DNA of 64,000 nucleotides from an uncultured Clostridium sp. GTDB lineage: Bacteria > Bacillota > Clostridia > TANB77 > CAG-508. The DNA lies in NCBI GenBank assembly GCA_958422985.1, contig CATZPY010000003.1, forward strand, positions 35,529-99,528, given 5' to 3'. The number at the start of each line of letters is the position of its first letter. Position 1 is the first letter of the stretch. The notes beneath the pieces were generated by a model. The model was not told the DNA's origin and searched no databases. It worked only from the letters and a program-made list of their open reading frames with translations. Below, piece by piece: positions 43,460 through 52,849 of this stretch. The position numbers and the translations under genes were made by a program.

Positions 43460-44364
43460 TTATATTCCCCCCAGTCTTTTCTAAAAATGCATCTTCTAAG
43501 CTTAAGTTTTCCTCTGTTATACTGTATACTTTTATATTTCTTAAAATTAATTCCTTTAAAAGCATAGGCACTTGACTTTTTTCTATATAAATTCTTATTT
43601 CTCTTTCTGTTAAAATTTCATTTTTATAATCTATTATAGAATTTATAATGCTAGTATCTTCAACTTCTAATATATAGCAATCTTTCTTTATATCTTTTTT
43701 GAATGTTTCTATATCACTTGTTTCAACTATTTCGCCATTTTTTATTATTGATATTTTGTTACAGAATGTATCTAACTCTGCTAAGTTATGGCTAGATATT
43801 AATATGGCCATATTTTCCTTTTCTGCTAATCTTTTCAAAAGTACTTTAACTTCTTTTATACCCTCTGGGTCTAAACCATTTGTTGGCTCGTCTAGTATTA
43901 ATAACTTAGGTTTATGCAATAATGCTTGTGCAATACCTAATCTTTGACGCATTCCTAGTGAATATTTAGAAACTTTATCTTTAATTCTATTTTCTAGTCC
44001 AACTAATTTTACAATTTCATTTATTCTATTAGAATCTACATTTTTATATAAGTTGGCTACTAATTTTAAATTTTCATAGCCTGACATATACATATATAAA
44101 TCTGGACTTTCTACAATTGTGCCAACACTTTGTATTGCTTTTGTAAAGTTTTCTTCTATGTTATATCCATTTATATACACCTTTCCAGATGTTATATTTT
44201 GAAGTCCGAGTATTAACTTTATAGTTGTTGTTTTCCCTGCTCCATTTGGACCAATAAAACCTAAAATATCTCCTTCTTCTAGTTTTAGTGATACACCTTT
44301 TAAAATTTCTTTTTGACCGAAAATTCTTTTTTAAATTTTCGCATCTTAATATAATCTTTTTCAA
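43452..44364 (-). CDS. ABC transporter ATPase, +1 frame change near the start
   Basis: Nucleotide-binding subunit for the permease downstream. The TTG at 44364 follows GGAGG and encodes MKKIILRCENLKKNF. The zero frame then meets CGG (44319-44317) and soon goes nonsense. Skipping one base gives GQKEILKGVSLKLEEGDI, then Walker A GFIGPNGAGKTTT, KYSLGMRQRLGIAQALL, and Walker B LLILDEPTNGLDPEG, to the stop at 43452. The joined product is about 303 residues, exactly family length. Without the shift the product would be about 67 residues or lack Walker A. One surplus base, mutation, or programmed +1 shift. Confidence 0.88.
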
Positions 44365-44463
44365 CTTTTCACCCTCCTTAGTATTTTATCTTTTTATATA
44401 TTAGCACATAAATATTAAGGAAAAAGTATACAATTTATTAAGATTTTATTTAGGAGGATTATT

Positions 44464-45312
44464 GTGAAGATAAAAATATTTTCTTTTTCAAAATTTATCT
44501 GTGCCTTTGTAATATTAATTATTTTATTAGTTATAGGTTTTTCTATTACTATTGCAAATACAGAAGATTACGTAGAAGTACCAATAATTATGTATCATAG
44601 CATTTTAAAAGATACTTCTAGGTCTAATAAATATACTATTACGCCATCTGTTTTAGAAGAAGACTTAAAATACCTTAAAGATAATGGTTATACTACAATT
44701 ACCATTTCTGATTTAATTACTTATGTATATGATGATAAAAACTTACCTTCAAAGCCTATTATTTTAACTTTTGATGATGGTCATTATAATAACTATGGGT
44801 ATTTATTTCCATTATTAGAAAAATATGATATGAAAGCTGTAATCTCTATTGTAGGAGCGTATACAGATAAATTTACGCAAACAGATGAAGCTAATTTAAA
44901 TTATTCCTATTTAAGATGGAAAGATATTAAAGAATTAATTGATACCGGGCGTATCGAATTCCAAAATCATACTTATAATTTACACCATAGCTATGGCAAA
45001 AGAATTGGCACTAAGAAGATTAAAGGTGAAACTAATGAACATTATAAAACCGCTTTAGAAGAGGATGTTTTAAAATTGCAAAATGAATTTAAGGATAATA
45101 CTGGTTATACTCCACAATGCTTTACTTATCCGTTTGGTGGAGTTTCTAAAGAATCTCTAGATATAATAAAAAAATTAGGATTTAAAGCCAGTTTATCTTG
45201 TGAAGAAGGTGTTAATAAACTAACTAAAAATCCCAATTCTCTATATTTACTAAAAAGATTTAATAGGCCAAGTTATATTAGTACTTATAACTTTTTCCAA
45301 AAGATTAATTAA
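44464..45312 (+). CDS. Polysaccharide deacetylase, membrane-anchored
   Basis: NodB-family deacetylase of 282 residues, extracytoplasmic. An N-terminal membrane helix (about residues 10-29) acts as signal anchor. Motifs are VPIIMYHSIL, LTFDDGHYNN (metal Asp pair), FQNHTYNLHH (metal His pair) and FTYPFGGVSKES. A GTG start follows AGGAGG. The 3' end overlaps the convergent DUF362 gene by eight bases, leaving no room for a terminator. Candidate peptidoglycan deacetylase; related to the gene at 20799. Confidence 0.9.
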   Translation: MKIKIFSFSKFICAFVILIILLVIGFSITIANTEDYVEVPIIMYHSILKDTSRSNKYTITPSVLEEDLKYLKDNGYTTITISDLITYVYDDKNLPSKPIILTFDDGHYNNYGYLFPLLEKYDMKAVISIVGAYTDKFTQTDEANLNYSYLRWKDIKELIDTGRIEFQNHTYNLHHSYGKRIGTKKIKGETNEHYKTALEEDVLKLQNEFKDNTGYTPQCFTYPFGGVSKESLDIIKKLGFKASLSCEEGVNKLTKNPNSLYLLKRFNRPSYISTYNFFQKIN

Positions 45313-46435
45313 CCTTAATAATTTCATATTTTCTTGTACCTACTCCTATTTTTTCTGCATGTTCTAAGCAAGATTTCCACTCGCTTTGTGGAGTAGTGTT
45401 TTTAAAGTGGTCATGGTGGTCTTCGAAATCTTTTGACTTCATATTATTATCTAATAAACTACCTGGTATTGGTTTTTGTGCATTGCAAGCATCTGCACAT
45501 GCTTGGTCTAATGCTACTGGGTCAAAACTTGCAAACATTCCTATATCTGGTAATATTGGAAGATCGTTTTCTGCATGACAATCGCAATATGGTGATATAT
45601 CTAAAACTAAGTTAATATGAAAATTTGGTCTTCCATCTAGAACTGCTTTTGTATATTCTGCCATCTTTTTATTTAGTAACTCGTTTGCATGAGTATTGTT
45701 GTTATAAATAGCGTCAAAATTACAAGCTCCTAAACATCTACCACAACCAACACATTTATTGTGATCTATATTAGCTTTTCCATTATTATCAAAAGATATT
45801 GCACCATGAGCACAATTTTTAGCACAAAGGTGGCATTTTTTACATTTTTCTAAATCTACAGAAGGTTTTCCAGAACGGTGTTGCTCCATTTTTCCTGCTC
45901 TACTGCCACAGCCCATACCAATATTTTTTAAAGCTCCTCCAAATCCTGCTGCTTCATGTCCTTTAAAATGGTTTAAAGATATAAATACATCTGCATCCAT
46001 AATTGTTCTTCCAATTTTAGCATCTTTTACATATTCTCCACCTTCTACTGGTACTTCTACATCATCTGTTCCTTTTAACCCATCTGCTATTATTACGTGG
46101 CAACCAGTGGAAAATGGACTAAATCCATTTTCATATGCTGCTTCTAAATGGTCTAATGCATTTTTTCTTTGTCCTACATATAATGTATTACAATCTGTTA
46201 GAAATGGCTTTCCACCTAATTCTTTTACAATATCTACTACTGTTTTTGCATAGTTTGGTCTTAAATATGCTAAGTTTCCTGGTTCTCCAAAGTGAATCTT
46301 AATTGCAACAAATTTGTTTTCAAAATTAATATTTTCTATTCCTGCTTTCTTTATTAGCTTTTCTAGCTTTTTTTGTAAACTTGTACCTGGTAATGCTCTA
46401 AAATCTGTAAAATATACTTTTGATACTTCTTCCAT
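45305..46435 (-). CDS. DUF362 domain protein with two 4Fe-4S clusters
   Basis: A 376-residue cytoplasmic iron-sulfur protein. The first ~190 residues match DUF362 (FVAIKIHFGEPGNLAYLRP, then MDADVFISLNHFKGHEAAGFGGALKNIGMGCGSR). CKKCHLCAKNC and CVGCGRCLGAC then bind two 4Fe-4S clusters, and the end (FASFDPVALDQACADACN) is typical. Electron-transfer role; partner unknown. It has a strong AGGAGGAAAG site. The following gene on the minus strand is upstream at 46451. Confidence 0.92.
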   Translation of the reverse strand: MEEVSKVYFTDFRALPGTSLQKKLEKLIKKAGIENINFENKFVAIKIHFGEPGNLAYLRPNYAKTVVDIVKELGGKPFLTDCNTLYVGQRKNALDHLEAAYENGFSPFSTGCHVIIADGLKGTDDVEVPVEGGEYVKDAKIGRTIMDADVFISLNHFKGHEAAGFGGALKNIGMGCGSRAGKMEQHRSGKPSVDLEKCKKCHLCAKNCAHGAISFDNNGKANIDHNKCVGCGRCLGACNFDAIYNNNTHANELLNKKMAEYTKAVLDGRPNFHINLVLDISPYCDCHAENDLPILPDIGMFASFDPVALDQACADACNAQKPIPGSLLDNNMKSKDFEDHHDHFKNTTPQSEWKSCLEHAEKIGVGTRKYEIIKVN

Positions 46436-46450
46436 CTTTCTTTCCTCCTA

Positions 46451-47380
46451 TTAATGATTAAATGATAGTATTCTTTTTATGAAAGCTATTATCTTATTGT
46501 TATATATAATAGCTAAAGCATTTTTGCTATTTTTTTTGTTGTATTCCTTTTCTTTTTTATGTAATTTATCTATTATTTTATTATAGCTCTCTTCATAAAA
46601 TTTATCTTCTTCTACTACGCCTCTATAATTTTTTAGTTCTTCTAATTTCTCTTTTATGTTTTCTATATCCTCTTCATTATATATATTAGTTAAAGCATAG
46701 TAAAAATACGATTTCATTATATAATTTTGTATATCGAAATATGTTTCCTTTATTTCTTGTTCTACTTTATATATGTCATCTGTTTCTTTATACTCTATTT
46801 CTAAATAGTATAGTTTTTTAAAGTCTGAAATAAGCTTTTCTATATTACCATTAAAAACTTTATTTACTAATATAAAATAATCATCTTTATTCTTTATTAC
46901 AGTTTGTACTAATTCTTCTTTTCCTAATAAGAAATCTATTTGCATTACTAAATTAACTAACAACGCATAGTCACCCTCTATTAAAGATGATAAAAAAATT
47001 CCAAATATATTCATTCTTTCTTTTAATTCTTGCGTTAGTAATTTAGTAATAAATTTATTTAATGATTCTAAAAAAAATGATTGCTCTTGACCTTCTTGTA
47101 AAAAGTGCAAAAATTCTATTACTAAAACTTCGTTTATTGAATTTATATAAATTTTATTTGAAAGGTATATAGTCCCATCATTATAATAGTGCTTTATACT
47201 TTCATCTTCAAATTTTACAATACTTATTTTACATTGTTCTAGCTTTTTTAATAATTCTGTATATTCTTCCTTTAAATTGCCAAATACATTTATAATTCTT
47301 ATTGCAATTTCGTTTGCAATTTTATTTACTTTATATTGTGGCATTTCTTCTATTATTTCTTTTATCTTTTGCTCTTCCAT
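46451..47380 (-). CDS. Hypothetical protein, helical
   Basis: A 309-residue, strongly charged helical protein without signal peptide, ending in a hydrophobic/basic tail. NDGTIYLSNKIYINSINEVL is followed by IEFLHFLQEGQEQ, a spacing that recalls a zincin helix but lacks the canonical HExxH. I do not recognise the family. It is 16 bases before the DUF362 gene and 20 after the 118-residue gene, so all three may be one operon. Confidence 0.65.
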   Translation of the reverse strand: MEEQKIKEIIEEMPQYKVNKIANEIAIRIINVFGNLKEEYTELLKKLEQCKISIVKFEDESIKHYYNDGTIYLSNKIYINSINEVLVIEFLHFLQEGQEQSFFLESLNKFITKLLTQELKERMNIFGIFLSSLIEGDYALLVNLVMQIDFLLGKEELVQTVIKNKDDYFILVNKVFNGNIEKLISDFKKLYYLEIEYKETDDIYKVEQEIKETYFDIQNYIMKSYFYYALTNIYNEEDIENIKEKLEELKNYRGVVEEDKFYEESYNKIIDKLHKKEKEYNKKNSKNALAIIYNNKIIAFIKRILSFNH

Positions 47381-47399
47381 ATTCTAACCTCTGATATAT

Positions 47400-47756
47400 T
47401 TAGTTTTTATCTATTAATAATTTTATTATGTAATCTTCTTGTTTTCCTATAATGTATAGCCCTTCTTGTTTCTTTATAAACCATGATGTTAAATCATTAT
47501 ATTTTTCGCCATCTATTATTAAACCATTAAAGTTTACGGGATTTCTTACTCTAAATTTTTCACTTTCTAAGTCTATTATAACTGTTTTTATTTTACCTTC
47601 TTCCTCTAACTTCTCTAGTTCTTCCATTCTTGCTTTACTATTTTTAGCAATTTTGTTGAATTGGATTACTTTAATAATATATACTATAGATTTTAAACTT
47701 ATAAGTGTAATAGTAGCTAATATTGCACTTAATAAAATTATATGCTCATCACTCAT
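47400..47756 (-). CDS. Hypothetical small membrane protein
   Basis: A 118-residue protein with one N-terminal membrane helix (about residues 6-27), a charged linker (NSKARMEELEKLEEEGK) and a small C-terminal domain (VIIDLESEKFRVRNPV, then YIIGKQEDYIIKLLI). No known family recognised. Likely cotranscribed with the next two genes. Confidence 0.65.
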   Translation of the reverse strand: MSDEHIILLSAILATITLISLKSIVYIIKVIQFNKIAKNSKARMEELEKLEEEGKIKTVIIDLESEKFRVRNPVNFNGLIIDGEKYNDLTSWFIKKQEGLYIIGKQEDYIIKLLIDKN

Positions 47757-47921
47757 ATTCTTACTTCCTTTTTATTTTATCGCTCTAAAATTTCTTGGCT
47801 TAATTCACTCGAATTATATCATAATAAAAATAAAAAAAACATATTTATACAAAAATTAATAAAACTTTAATTACACCATTCTAAGTCATGCAATGCTTTT
47901 TTAGTACAAAAGTTATTAGCT

Positions 47922-47975
47922 AAAAAAATAAAGTGAACCTTTATTGTTATTTTTATAACATTTTTAGTCCACTTT
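47922..47975 (-). terminator. Terminator after phosphofructokinase
   Basis: AAAGTGAAC / GTCCACTTT stem with an internal TTGTTAT/ATAACA hairpin and seven T on the minus strand. Confidence 0.65.
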
Positions 47976-47989
47976 TAAATTATATATTA

Positions 47990-49132
47990 CTAATCACCTA
48001 AACAAATACCAACATCTCTTGCTGTCTTTACTAGGTCGTCTTCCATTGTTACATATCTTACATTACTTTCTGCTGTACCACCTTGAACGGCTCCTATTTC
48101 TTTGTTTTCTCCAACTACAACTTCTAGAGGAACACAGTCTAATTTTCCGTTTTTTATAACTGTTAAAACTCCGAATTTTCCTTCCATGGCAAGTTCCATA
48201 GCTTTTGCACCATATTTTGTAGATAATACTCTATCATAAGCTGTTGGTGTTCCACCTCTTTGCATATATCCTAAAATAGTACATCTAGAGTCTAAACCTG
48301 TTAATTCTTTTAATTGTTTTGCAACTCTATTTCCTTCTCCTCCAAATTTAACACTTATTCCTGCTTTGTTGTCAATTCCTTCTGCTTCGTGTGTTGTTTG
48401 TTCTGCATTTATAGGATGTGCCCCTTCTGAAACAACTACAACGCTGAATTTTTTACCATTTGCTTTTCTTTTATTAATAGCTTCTGCTGCTTTATTAATG
48501 TCATATGGTATTTCTGGTATTAAAGCAACATCTGCTCCTCCAGAAATTGCAGATTCTAATGCTATCCAACCTGCAAATCTTCCCATAACCTCTAATACCA
48601 TTATTCTGTCATGTGTTTCTGCTGTTGTATGTAATCTGTCTAATGCTTCTGTTGCAACATGAACAGCTGTATTATATCCAAATGTAACATCTGTACAAGC
48701 AACATCATTATCAATTGTTTTTGGAACACCTATTGTGTTAATTCCTTTTAAGAATAAATCTCTTGCAGATTTTTGTGTACTATCTCCTCCTAGTGTAAAT
48801 ACACAATCAAATCCTGCTTCTTTTACATTTCTTACACATTGATCTGATAAATCTTCATAAGTAACTGTTCCATCTTCATGTTCTACTTTATAATGGAAAA
48901 CTATAGCATTTGTAGAAGATCCTATGATTGAACCTCCTTTTGTTAATATTCCAGAAGCTGTTTCACTTCCGTCTAAACGAATATAGTTATTATTTACAAG
49001 ACCTCTGTAACCGTCAATATAACCATAACATTCAATTCCATTAGTTTCACAAGTCTTTTTTATTGCTCTAATTACAGCATTAAAGCCTGAAACGTCTCCA
49101 CCATTTGCTAAAATTGCTACTTTTTTAATCAT
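47990..49132 (-). CDS. pfkA: 6-phosphofructokinase, cofactor uncertain
   Basis: Phosphorylates fructose 6-phosphate in glycolysis. The 380 residues show LANGGDVSGFNAVIRA, LGGDSTQKSARDL, PKTIDNDV (catalytic Asp), VMGRFAGWIALES, and LGYMQRGGTPTAYDRV. The residue after GGD is Ser rather than the Gly of ATP enzymes or Asp of PPi enzymes, and PKTIDND has the Lys of PPi-type enzymes where ATP enzymes have Gly. This makes pyrophosphate use possible but unproven. Start after AGGGAGG. Near trmL on the same strand. Confidence 0.9.
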   Translation of the reverse strand: MIKKVAILANGGDVSGFNAVIRAIKKTCETNGIECYGYIDGYRGLVNNNYIRLDGSETASGILTKGGSIIGSSTNAIVFHYKVEHEDGTVTYEDLSDQCVRNVKEAGFDCVFTLGGDSTQKSARDLFLKGINTIGVPKTIDNDVACTDVTFGYNTAVHVATEALDRLHTTAETHDRIMVLEVMGRFAGWIALESAISGGADVALIPEIPYDINKAAEAINKRKANGKKFSVVVVSEGAHPINAEQTTHEAEGIDNKAGISVKFGGEGNRVAKQLKELTGLDSRCTILGYMQRGGTPTAYDRVLSTKYGAKAMELAMEGKFGVLTVIKNGKLDCVPLEVVVGENKEIGAVQGGTAESNVRYVTMEDDLVKTARDVGICLGD

Positions 49133-49187
49133 TTAAAAAACCTCCCTAATAATAACTTTTAAGCCCAATATATATTTAAGCCTTTGC

Positions 49188-49691
49188 TTAGTCTTCCAAT
49201 AATCTTTCACTAGTTTCTTTAAAATTAGCAAAATTAGTATGTCTTATTACCTCGTATGCTAATATTGAAACGGCATTAGATAAATTTAAACATCTAATTC
49301 CATCTATCATTGGAATTCTCATAGTTTTATTAATATATTTTTTCATTATATCTTCTGGTAACCCTTTAGTTTCTTTTCCAAATAGTAAAAATACTTCATT
49401 CATATCTTCGTACTTAGGCTCATCATATCTATGCGTTCCTTTAGATGTAATAAAAAACATATTTGTTTGTTCAGGATCATATTTTTTTAGAAATTCTGCA
49501 AAAGAAGTATGTCTTTCTATTTCTAATTTGTCCCAGTAATCTAAACCTGCTCTTTTCAAATATTTGTCTGTTATTTGAAATCCTAATGGCTCTACCAAAT
49601 GTAATTTTGCTCCTGTTGCTGCACAAGTTCTTACAATATTACCTGTGTTTTGTGGTATTTCTGGTTCTACTAGTACAATATTTAATTTCAT
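49188..49691 (-). CDS. trmL: tRNA (cytidine(34)-2'-O)-methyltransferase TrmL
   Basis: SPOUT-class methyltransferase for 2'-O-methylation at the wobble base. The 167 residues cover IVLVEPEIPQNTGNIVRTCA, FLLFGKETKGLPEDI, RIPMIDGIRCLNLSNAVSI and LAYEVIRH, the knot-forming motifs. The start follows AAGGAGGC. Single gene between phosphofructokinase and spoIIIAH. Confidence 0.95.
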   Translation of the reverse strand: MKLNIVLVEPEIPQNTGNIVRTCAATGAKLHLVEPLGFQITDKYLKRAGLDYWDKLEIERHTSFAEFLKKYDPEQTNMFFITSKGTHRYDEPKYEDMNEVFLLFGKETKGLPEDIMKKYINKTMRIPMIDGIRCLNLSNAVSILAYEVIRHTNFANFKETSERLLED

Positions 49692-49816
49692 TTATATGCC
49701 TCCTTACGTAAATTATATAATATCAATTATATTGTTTTATTTCAAGAGTTTTGTATTAATTTATGCGATTAATTTCTTATAGTTTCATACTATAAAGGTG
49801 TTTTCTTATATTACAC

Positions 49817-49848
49817 AAAAAGAAGAGGCTCTAGCCTCCAACTTTTTT
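49817..49848 (-). terminator. Terminator of the spoIIIA operon
   Basis: AAAAAG-GAGGC / GCCTC-CTTTTTT hairpin with three-base loop, 13 bases after the spoIIIAH stop; reads in both orientations. Confidence 0.75.
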
Positions 49849-49860
49849 CCTACGTATATT

Positions 49861-50439
49861 TTATTTATTACTAATATGTATGTTTTCGATTTCCGCATTC
49901 ATCTCTCTTGCTATAATATTTTGTACTTGTGCAATTACTTCTTGTTCTAATTTTTCCGATTTTACAATTACATTTATACTCTTATCATTAACAAAGATTA
50001 CAACATCATCTATTCCTTTAGTTTTAATTAAGTTTTCACAAATCATTATACTATTTTGCATGTTGTTTATTTTAGTTATTTCTTGTGTTGCTACTGTTTT
50101 TTGCTCTTCTCCTACATTTTGATTATCTAATAAGCTCTGGTAGCTTTCTACCATTTGTGAATACATTGTATCCCTTCCTAATCTTGAACTTGCAAAATAA
50201 TCATCCGTTTTTGGTTTTGTATTTGTTTCTACAGCTATTTCGTTTAAAGTGTTAGAACTTATAACATTGTTATTAGAAACTAATTTTGCATCACCTATAC
50301 TAGAAACTTCATTTTCAGAAATAATATTGCTAGAAACAGGCGTTTCTCTTACGCTATAGCTTAGGTATCCTGCTGATACTAGCATTAATGCAACTACAAA
50401 TAAAATGATTTGGTTACTTTTTACATTTTTTAAATTCAT
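49861..50439 (-). CDS. spoIIIAH: Stage III sporulation protein AH
   Basis: Mother-cell membrane protein of 192 residues that joins SpoIIQ across the engulfing septum to form the feeding-tube channel. It has an N-terminal helix (IILFVVALMLVSAGYLSY) and an extracytoplasmic domain ending FVNDKSINVIVKSEKLEQEV and AQVQNIIAREMNAEIENI, matching the ring-building fold. Last gene of the complete spoIIIA operon. Confidence 0.92.
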   Translation of the reverse strand: MNLKNVKSNQIILFVVALMLVSAGYLSYSVRETPVSSNIISENEVSSIGDAKLVSNNNVISSNTLNEIAVETNTKPKTDDYFASSRLGRDTMYSQMVESYQSLLDNQNVGEEQKTVATQEITKINNMQNSIMICENLIKTKGIDDVVIFVNDKSINVIVKSEKLEQEVIAQVQNIIAREMNAEIENIHISNK

Positions 50440-50477
50440 GTTATTCTCTCCTTATAATATATTTAAATAAATTTTTA

Positions 50478-51086
50478 TTAACTTGACATCTGGAACACCT
50501 GTATTTTGTGTGATGCAAGTCCTGTTGCAGCAGATACTGCTTGTATTATGCTCTCTTTTACATTCGCATCACCTGCTCCTTCTGCAGTTATTATTGTTCC
50601 TTCTATTTTAGGCATCACAGTTTTTTGTGTAATAGGTGTCTTTTCTCCTCCCTCTTCTTTATAAATAACATCTCTTTTAATATCATTTTCTGTTATAACA
50701 CGTGTACCTCCTGTTTCGTCTTCTTCTTGTGTAGATGTTTCCTTTCTATTTTCATTATACATAGCTACTATTTCTTCACTCTCAGAATAATTTATTAATA
50801 CTTCTACATTTCCAACACCATTAATTTTACTTAAAATTCCTTCTAGTCTTTCTTCTAATTTGTTACCATTAATATTGCTTTTCTCTTCTGATATTGTATT
50901 TACCACTGTATTATTTTGTTTAGTTTGTTTATTCTTTTTGTTGTCTGTTAAGATGGTATTAATTGCAATCACTGTTATGATTATAATAAGTATTCCAACA
51001 ACTAAGTTTTCTACCTTTCTTTTATTGTTTTGGTTATCACTTCTTGTCATATTATCTTTAAATTTTTCTATTTTTTCTTTAAACAT
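50478..51086 (-). CDS. spoIIIAG: Stage III sporulation protein AG
   Basis: Ring-forming component of the SpoIIIA channel, 202 residues, one membrane helix (about residues 22-42) then the family segment LEERLEGILSKINGVGNVEV, then ITENDIKRDVIYKEEGGE, and C-terminal GVAGDANVKESIIQ-type AGDANVKESIIQAVSAATGL. The ATG at 51086 follows GGGGGTGG; the start eight codons earlier overlaps spoIIIAF. Mother-cell expression via sigma-E is inferred from the family. Confidence 0.93.
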   Translation of the reverse strand: MFKEKIEKFKDNMTRSDNQNNKRKVENLVVGILIIIITVIAINTILTDNKKNKQTKQNNTVVNTISEEKSNINGNKLEERLEGILSKINGVGNVEVLINYSESEEIVAMYNENRKETSTQEEDETGGTRVITENDIKRDVIYKEEGGEKTPITQKTVMPKIEGTIITAEGAGDANVKESIIQAVSAATGLASHKIQVFQMSS

Positions 51087-51099
51087 ATATACCACCCCC

Positions 51100-51684
51100 T
51101 TACTTTCCATTTATGAAAATTTTTTCTTTTTCTATTTCATATTTTTTACTAATAATTTCTTTTAATTTATGTATTTCCTCTTCTAGTAATACATTTTTCT
51201 CTTTCTCTTCTCTTTTTCCTATTTCTACTTTATTTACTTTCTTTACCTTATTTTCGTCGACATTCTTATATAGCTCTAAATTAATTCTATATATTTTTGC
51301 TTCTTCTTTTTCTATATTTATATCTGCAGTTATATCTATTTTGGTAGCTGTATATCCTTCTATGTTTAATTCTTCTTTTATATCTGTTTTTATAGTATTT
51401 AAATACAAATTCTGTATACTTTGGTTATTAACACTTTTTATATTATTTACTGATTGAATAGAGTTTGAATTGTTAAAAGAATCATATTTACTAACATCAA
51501 TTGTAAAATTATTACCTGTAAGTTTAGAAATTATTGGTGAAATTATTGTAAATGTAACATATACTCCCATTACAATTTTTATGTATTTTTTATTTTTGGT
51601 ATCAGGCAAAATCATTTCTAAAATAGTTACAATAACAACTGCCAAGACAATTCCTTTTGCCCATCCATTAAACCATGAAATCAT
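51100..51684 (-). CDS. spoIIIAF: Stage III sporulation protein AF
   Basis: A 194-residue membrane protein with two N-terminal helices (WFNGWAKGIVLAVVIVTILE and IKIVMGVYVTFTIISPII) and a soluble domain. The join LPDTKNKKYIKIVMGVYV is family-typical. The spore channel complex partner. Start 8-9 bases after the spoIIIAE stop. Confidence 0.9.
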   Translation of the reverse strand: MISWFNGWAKGIVLAVVIVTILEMILPDTKNKKYIKIVMGVYVTFTIISPIISKLTGNNFTIDVSKYDSFNNSNSIQSVNNIKSVNNQSIQNLYLNTIKTDIKEELNIEGYTATKIDITADINIEKEEAKIYRINLELYKNVDENKVKKVNKVEIGKREEKEKNVLLEEEIHKLKEIISKKYEIEKEKIFINGK

Positions 51685-51692
51685 TTTTATAC

Positions 51693-52838
51693 CTACCTAT
51701 ACATTAATCCAGTATTAGAAATATTAATAACTAATGTTATTCCAATTATTAGCATTACACTTATAGAACATAATATTGCTAATAATATTTTAAAAGTATC
51801 TGCCATTTGAGCTATTAATCCTACTATTTTATCATCTGCTATTGGTTCGCATAGTGCTGATGTTAAATGATATATTACAGTTATAATTGCAAGTTTTAAT
51901 ATTGGTACAATACAAATTGTAATTACAACTATAACACCCACTATTCCAATTGCATTTTTTAGTATTGCAGAACATCCTATAACTGTATCTACTGCATCTC
52001 CTAGTACTTTGCCTACAACTGGAATAAAACTAGAAATGGCAGCCTTCGCTGTTTTCGCTGTAATACCATCTACACTACTTCCTAGTGTTCCTTCTATAGA
52101 TAAAACTCCCACAAATATTGTAAGTAATATGCCTATTATCCAAATAGAACTGGATTTTAAAAATTTAGATAATTTGTTTATTTGTATTCTATCCGATATT
52201 CTCGAAATAATTGATAATGCTGTACTTACTAGAATTATTGGTATTATTATTGTTTGGAATATATTTGAAATTAAATTTATTATAAACAATATTATGGGTT
52301 GTACTAAATTTACAGACACCACACTCCCCGAAGCTAGCATTAATGTCATTAGAAGAGGAAATAATAATTGTATAAATGAAATCATATTCGCTACTGCTTC
52401 TTTAGTAAGAGTTATAATGCTAGAAAAATTACTCATTATTACTGTCGCAATTAAAATATATTGAACATAATATGTAATGTGTGCAACACTTTTGTTATTT
52501 AAATTATCACTTACACTTTTTAATATGCTATGTATTAATACAATTATTAAAATATTCCCCATAACTTTTAATGCTTCTTTAATTTCTGTTCCTAGAAGAG
52601 GAAAACATTTTTTTATTAATTCGTTTGTATCTAGCTTTCCTTTTATAGCATCATCTAGTAAATCTTTAATATCCATATCTTTTAGTACTTCATTAGAATA
52701 TTTGTTTGCTTCATCTATAAAATTAGAAATATTAAATGAATCCATTTGTGAATCTATAAGTTCTTCTTCTGTACTTGCCATAGAAATACTTGTACTAAAA
52801 ATGCAAATAATAATAGTTGTTATAATAATCTTTTTCAT
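51693..52838 (-). CDS. spoIIIAE: Stage III sporulation protein AE
   Basis: A 381-residue polytopic protein. A signal-like start (IIITTIIICIFSTSISMA) is followed by an acidic soluble stretch, then about seven helices (for example MGNILIIVLIHSILKSVS, SFIQLLFPLLMTLMLASGSV, IVGVIVVITICIVPILKLAI). KAAISSFIPVVGKVLGDAVDTV is the characteristic stretch. Largest membrane part of the SpoIIIA complex. Confidence 0.93.
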   Translation of the reverse strand: MKKIIITTIIICIFSTSISMASTEEELIDSQMDSFNISNFIDEANKYSNEVLKDMDIKDLLDDAIKGKLDTNELIKKCFPLLGTEIKEALKVMGNILIIVLIHSILKSVSDNLNNKSVAHITYYVQYILIATVIMSNFSSIITLTKEAVANMISFIQLLFPLLMTLMLASGSVVSVNLVQPIILFIINLISNIFQTIIIPIILVSTALSIISRISDRIQINKLSKFLKSSSIWIIGILLTIFVGVLSIEGTLGSSVDGITAKTAKAAISSFIPVVGKVLGDAVDTVIGCSAILKNAIGIVGVIVVITICIVPILKLAIITVIYHLTSALCEPIADDKIVGLIAQMADTFKILLAILCSISVMLIIGITLVINISNTGLMYR

Positions 52839-52849
52839 AAAAAGCTCCT

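Noticed and set aside
43452..44180. ABC ATPase starting at the internal GTG (44180)
   Set aside because: This would drop Walker A, which is present just upstream in the same frame.
44161..44364. A separate small basic protein upstream of the ABC ATPase
   Set aside because: After residue 15 its sequence is just the Walker A region read out of frame; the first 15 residues belong to the ATPase.
51113..52464. Several plus-strand frames opposite spoIIIAF and spoIIIAE
   Set aside because: Shadows of the spoIIIA genes; no ribosome sites and low-complexity hydrophobic translations.
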